In this document: in pieces, positions 59,019-64,000 of the stretch | Numbering within the stretch: position 1 is the stretch's first letter | Layout of the letters: every line of letters begins with the position of its first letter | Assembly: GCA_949318235.1 (NCBI GenBank) | Contig: OX439130.1 | Location: forward strand, 36,000,585 to 36,064,584 | Direction: 5' to 3' | DNA: 64,000 nt | From: Ecdyonurus torrentis | Taxonomy: Eukaryota; Arthropoda; Insecta; Ephemeroptera; Heptageniidae | The notes under the pieces: model-generated | What the model was told of the DNA's origin: nothing | Databases searched by the model: none | Seen by the model: only the letters and a program-made list of their open reading frames with translations | Position numbers and translations under genes: made by a program

Positions 59019-59070
59019 TTATTTTCAAACTTAAATAAGCAATAAATAATTTGAATTTAAAATATAGAAT

Positions 59071-60166
<1,096 letters not shown>

Positions 60167-61581
60167 GCAATTTTTAACAATATATTTATTTATTATATAT
60201 AGTGAAAATGATATACCATATTATACATTCTACTATAATATAAATTATAACACTAGAGAAATATAAATTTTGAATGAAAAGAGACTTTATTATAAACAAA
60301 GTTAATAAGTTTATTTCGGTACCTAAAAGTTAATTAGCGATATCACTCTGTATGTGGTGTGGCGTATGTCTCTGCAGTGATGACGTCACAAAATGTCAAG
60401 TGCTTGTTGTCGGTTTGTCATAACAATACAAAACGTGAGGAACAAGCAAGTAGCATTGCCTACCCACCCACCGCTTGCCCCTACAGCTTATATAACATGA
60501 ATAACATTTGGTTAAACAGCAGCAAAATAGCAGCTGAAAGTTATGTAGGCAATATTATATCAAACTCAAGAGTATTTAATTAATTAAAAGGTACAATAAT
60601 TTATAGTTTAACATGTTTAAATTATAGAGTTAAAAGTTTTAGTGTTGTGGGTTGATAATTAGCAGTGTTTAGACTTCAGAAACAAGATAAGATATAATTT
60701 TAAAAATTACTTAGAAAGGAAAGGAATTTTATTTCATTTAATTATAACATTAATACAAGTATAGCTTATCATAAGATTTTGTTTAACTGGGCAGGAAAAA
60801 TCTTCATGCTCTTAAAAAATATTTATGCCATCTTATTACAAAGATTTTATTATTGTTATATTTATATTGTTTTTTTATTGTTACATTATCTTATCTTACA
60901 TAAACTTTGATCTTTATTTTATGATTAAAATTTACACATAAAATAAAGTTTCTGTAAGTTTTCATTCAGTTATTTGTTTAGGAACTGCAACTTTGTAACA
61001 GAAATAACATCCATTCAGAAAACTCAATTTTGCAAAGCAGAAGAGATAACGACTACTAAGTTTTGTGAAGATAATTCGTAGTGAAAAGACTTTCAGTTCC
61101 ATTCAAATTTGACTTTCACTCACAGTATAAACTTATATGTTTCTCAAAAATGTACATGAAAAGCTTTTTCACAAAACTATGATTTTAAATTAAAGATTTA
61201 ATCTGTAACTTTTAATTTTATTTTAGGATATAATAGTGTATTTATGATATAAATTTTCTGGTAATTTTGTCCTTTTCACATTACGCAACATCAAATTTTA
61301 TAATTAAAAGAGGGATCAAAATATATTGCGTAAACACATTTTGTTATTAACATTATTATTTTTTTTAACATATTTAATATTAATTCAATTTAATTAACCC
61401 TTTTTATGTAATTTTGTATAATAGAGTAGAGCATGATCAAAGCAATACAATCAGTGGTTGTAGGTGGTTATTATTTCCGTCAGTACATGCGTCATCCACG
61501 TTCAATGAGAATAACAACAAAATAGCACTGCTAGGCTCAAATTAGTAGATATAAATAAATTTATAATTGGTCCACTCTCCA

Positions 61582-61616
<35 letters not shown>

Positions 61617-62964
61617 TTCATTCACAATCATGAAATTTTAAACCATCAGTTACATTATAAATAAATAAAATTCTCTCTCTATATAAAATAAACTACTTCA
61701 AAATTCCAATACATTTGATACAAAAATATATTTAAAAGCAAATTTCAAACATTTTTTATTTATAGTAAAGAGAGCGAGAGAAAAAAAAAGAGAAAAGTTA
61801 TATGCAATAAAGTTTCGGAAAATAACAGGATGTTTTTTATTACGTCATAAGCAAGCAGGTTGAGATATTCAATGATGTGAAATACTCGAAAATATATTGG
61901 AATCAATATTTCAACAATCGAAATTCCTTTATCAAAAAATTTCTTTTTTTTCCCCCGGAAAAATATATATTTTCATTCAGGAAATAAACAAAATAAATTT
62001 TCGTCGAGTAGTATAACAACTTTTTTTTTTTAATATGTTATATTGTGGTCAATATAAAAGTTGTAAGAACTCTGATATGGAACAATTAAATGTTTTTTTT
62101 TCGACACCACCTGTGTGGCTTATATATAGAAATTGTCCATTTCTTCCTTCGCACTTGCGTTGTTGACAATAATTACATCTTTTTCTTGTTATTATCAAAG
62201 TATAAAAACTTCTCTAATAGCATCATTGTGATATTGTTAAATTGGTGTTTGGATCATTCTTTGTCATAAAAAATAGGCTGTAGTATAGCAGAAATTTCTG
62301 GAAGGAGAAGTTCAAATGTTTTTTTAATATACTAATTATAAAAAAATTACGTGGTATTAAGTGCTAAATAATTTAATGTGACATCAGTGACTAACATCTA
62401 ATGACTAACGCTCATTTAACCAATTTTAGGATCGAATGGACCACCTCCCCTGCCTTTTTTTTCCCCTAAAATTTCTCATGGAATAAATTTGCGTATATAC
62501 TTCTTCATTTCTGTTAAGCCCTTCAAAAAATATTTGAAATAAACACTTTTAAATAATGCACAAAAATTAAACTAGAAAATTTGGGATTAAACATTGAAAA
62601 TTAAAAAAAAAAATCCCATCAGGTTATTAGTATTTGTTAAAAAAAACACATTTTAGTAACATAACAAATAGTAGATTTTTAACAGCAATATTTTGAGAGT
62701 CTTATAAATATCCCATTCATGAATGAATGAATTGGACAAGCTTGTTGTAATTGATATTATGGTGTTCATATATTTTTGCTTACAACCCCAAATTTTAAAC
62801 AAAGGAAAACAAGGACATGCTTGTTTCAAAGCTTTTTTTTTAAGGTATCAGGGGTTAAAATTTTCAAGTGGAACCCTCGATATCTCAACCCTCTCTGTCC
62901 CTGTCGTTCTCTTTCAATCTACCTCATCCCTTGTTTTGGAGATGAGATGCACTTTGGTTGCAAC
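60167..62964. other. AT-rich DNA, no gene seen
   Basis: Includes a GC-richer spot near 60355-60490 with a full TGACGTCA octamer at 60380-60387 (CREB/ATF-type site, context unproven). A C10 run runs into a (CT)n tract at 61582-61617. No exon recognised. Confidence 0.55.
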
Positions 62965-63062
62965 CCTTACATGTAGCATAGCACGCGTGGTAGCAGATTT
63001 GGGAGAGAGAGAGAGAGAGAGAGTAGAGCTAGCCAGCCAAAGAGAGAGAGAGAGAAAGAGAG

Positions 63063-63113
<51 letters not shown>

Positions 63114-63351
63114 GCCTCTATCGATTGTATGTGGAGCAAGCAAGGCAGCAAGCAGCGCGGGTCCCGGGCTTACTGCTTCCGCGCGCGGCGCTAACGTACG
63201 CGGCGCTAACGACAACCGCGGCACAAACAGCGGCCTTCTCTCTCTCACGAAGCCGGCCAAAACATTTCACTCTCACGCTCGATTCTTCATCTCTATTGTT
63301 TTTGTCTGTCAACTCCAAATATTTTTATTTTATTTTTAATTTGTTGACAAG
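62965..63351 (+). promoter_or_regulatory. GC- and GAGA-rich promoter/leader of the 63352 gene
   Basis: Two GA tracts (63003-63023 and 63041-63111) lead into a CpG-rich block: GCAGCGCGGGTCCCGGGC, then CGCGGCGCTAACG present twice (about 63184-63196 and 63199-63211), then CAACCGCGG and a CT-rich stretch. CTATCGATTG at about 63118 differs by one base from the insect DRE octamer TATCGATA. A leader of about 100 bases follows to the ATG. An in-frame TAA at 63337-63339 closes the upstream frame. The 284-codon frame starting at 62723 runs through the GA tract in another frame and is not the gene. Confidence 0.5.
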
Positions 63352-63381
63352 ATGTCAGAAGACGATAATTTTGATGATGAG
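63352..63381 (+). CDS. Candidate first coding exon, acidic N-terminus
   Basis: Encodes ten residues, MSEDDNFDDE, and ends at a good donor (GAG followed by GTACGTGA) in phase 0. The ATG has A at -3 (GACAAGATGT), an in-frame stop lies 13 bases before it, and the upstream CpG- and GAGA-rich region looks like a promoter, so the call rests on four independent signs. Short acidic starts of this kind are known in several conserved nuclear proteins, for example the RNA polymerase subunit RPB6 and some RNA helicases. Ten residues cannot separate these, so no symbol is given. The intron continues to the end of the window with no second exon visible. A chance short frame after a non-coding first exon remains possible. 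Confidence 0.5.
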
Positions 63382-64000
63382 GTACGTGACATATGTTAAT
63401 TATTTTATTAATTACTATTTTGCATGCATAGATTTAGTAAAATATGGTAATATATTTATAATGAGTTTATTGAAGCATAAGACTTTAATATTTTCTCTTT
63501 CATCTTTTTCTCCAGTTTTCATAACATTTCGTCAATTTTTTTCATCGATTTTTTTAGTACTGATAGTGATTCTTTAAAAAAAAATTGAAAACATTAATTG
63601 ATAATTATTAAAGATTTTATTTTTTCGAGAAAAGATGAAAGGGTTCCAAAAAAATCTATTGAAAAATTAAAACTTGTATATTTTTAATAAATAAATTATG
63701 ATGGATAGAATACTTCAGTTTTGCAGTACATAACGTACGTAATTCAAATTAAAAATGTATAGTAATAATAACACAGAAAACTATTAACTGATTCAATTTC
63801 AATCTAAAATTTAGAAGTGAATTAATGAACTATAATCTTCTCTCTACTTTTGTATGAAAATTGTATTAATTCGTGTGTAAAGGAACAACAAAGTGTAACG
63901 TTATATTTTATAACTTAATAGGCATCATTTTAAAGTACATTAAAAACTATTAACATTGTAAAAAAAGAATGCTCAATAAACTTAAGAGCCTTTTAAACAT
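63382..64000 (+). other. Probable first intron of the 63352 gene, cut by window edge
   Basis: Opens with GTACGTGA, then turns at once to AT-rich sequence with stops in all frames. No acceptor followed by coding-like sequence was found before the window ends. Confidence 0.45.

Noticed and set aside
60380..60387. TGACGTCA as a functional CREB/ATF site
   Set aside because: The octamer occurs several times in the window (also near 20288, 38355, 47727 and 56742, two of them inside a dispersed repeat) without promoter context.
62723..63577. 284-codon plus-strand open frame
   Set aside because: It crosses AT-rich DNA, the GA tracts and the promoter island in a frame different from the supported ATG at 63352, and continues through the GTACGT donor into the intron. 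No domain.

Overview
The window reads as AT-rich nuclear DNA from an animal, most plausibly an arthropod. Supporting signs are very long (GA)n, (AT)n and (TTTC)n microsatellites, homopolymer runs, GT donor sites after candidate first exons, a tRNA-headed SINE, and many short non-autonomous DNA transposons. The species cannot be named from the sequence. No bacterial-type operon, rRNA, free-standing tRNA gene or CRISPR array was seen.

Coding content is tiny. Two candidate first coding exons are supported, both on the + strand. One is at 4384-4446: Met, Ser/Gly-rich, then RKEED and a GTAAGT donor. The other is at 63352-63381: an acidic 10-residue start, then a GTACGT donor. Each has an in-frame stop just upstream of its ATG and a GC- and GAGA-rich leader. 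The roughly 59 kb between them would be intron and/or intergenic DNA, with no other exon recognised. Nearly every longer open frame is an artefact of microsatellites or transposon arrays.

The interest lies in the mobile and structured DNA. 10.4-13.9 kb is a cluster: a foldback element with CT tracts in its arms (10381-11053), a TA-flanked MITE (11280-11649), a minus-strand SINE with A and B boxes (12147-12539), and a hAT-like element with a perfect 8-bp target duplication (13320-13847). 17368-21731 is a 4.4-kb foldback element. Its ~1.1-kb arms each carry a mirrored array of ~72-bp GATTCGA-containing repeats, flanked by an 8-bp direct repeat.

24.8-30.5 kb holds copies of a TTAA-flanked repeat family, with further copies at 48 kb and 59-60 kb, and a three-unit ~150-bp tandem repeat. 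32.1-33.0 kb is an old palindrome with a TA-flanked MITE inserted in one arm. 44722-45154 is a MITE whose 177-nt arms look identical. 47824-49051 is a hAT-like element, itself carrying a nested TTAA element. It sits inside a dispersed repeat whose other two copies (37.5 kb and 56.6 kb) lack the insertion. 59071-60166 is a TTAA-family copy interrupted by an ~800-bp CT/TTTC microsatellite. The rest is low-complexity AT-rich DNA.
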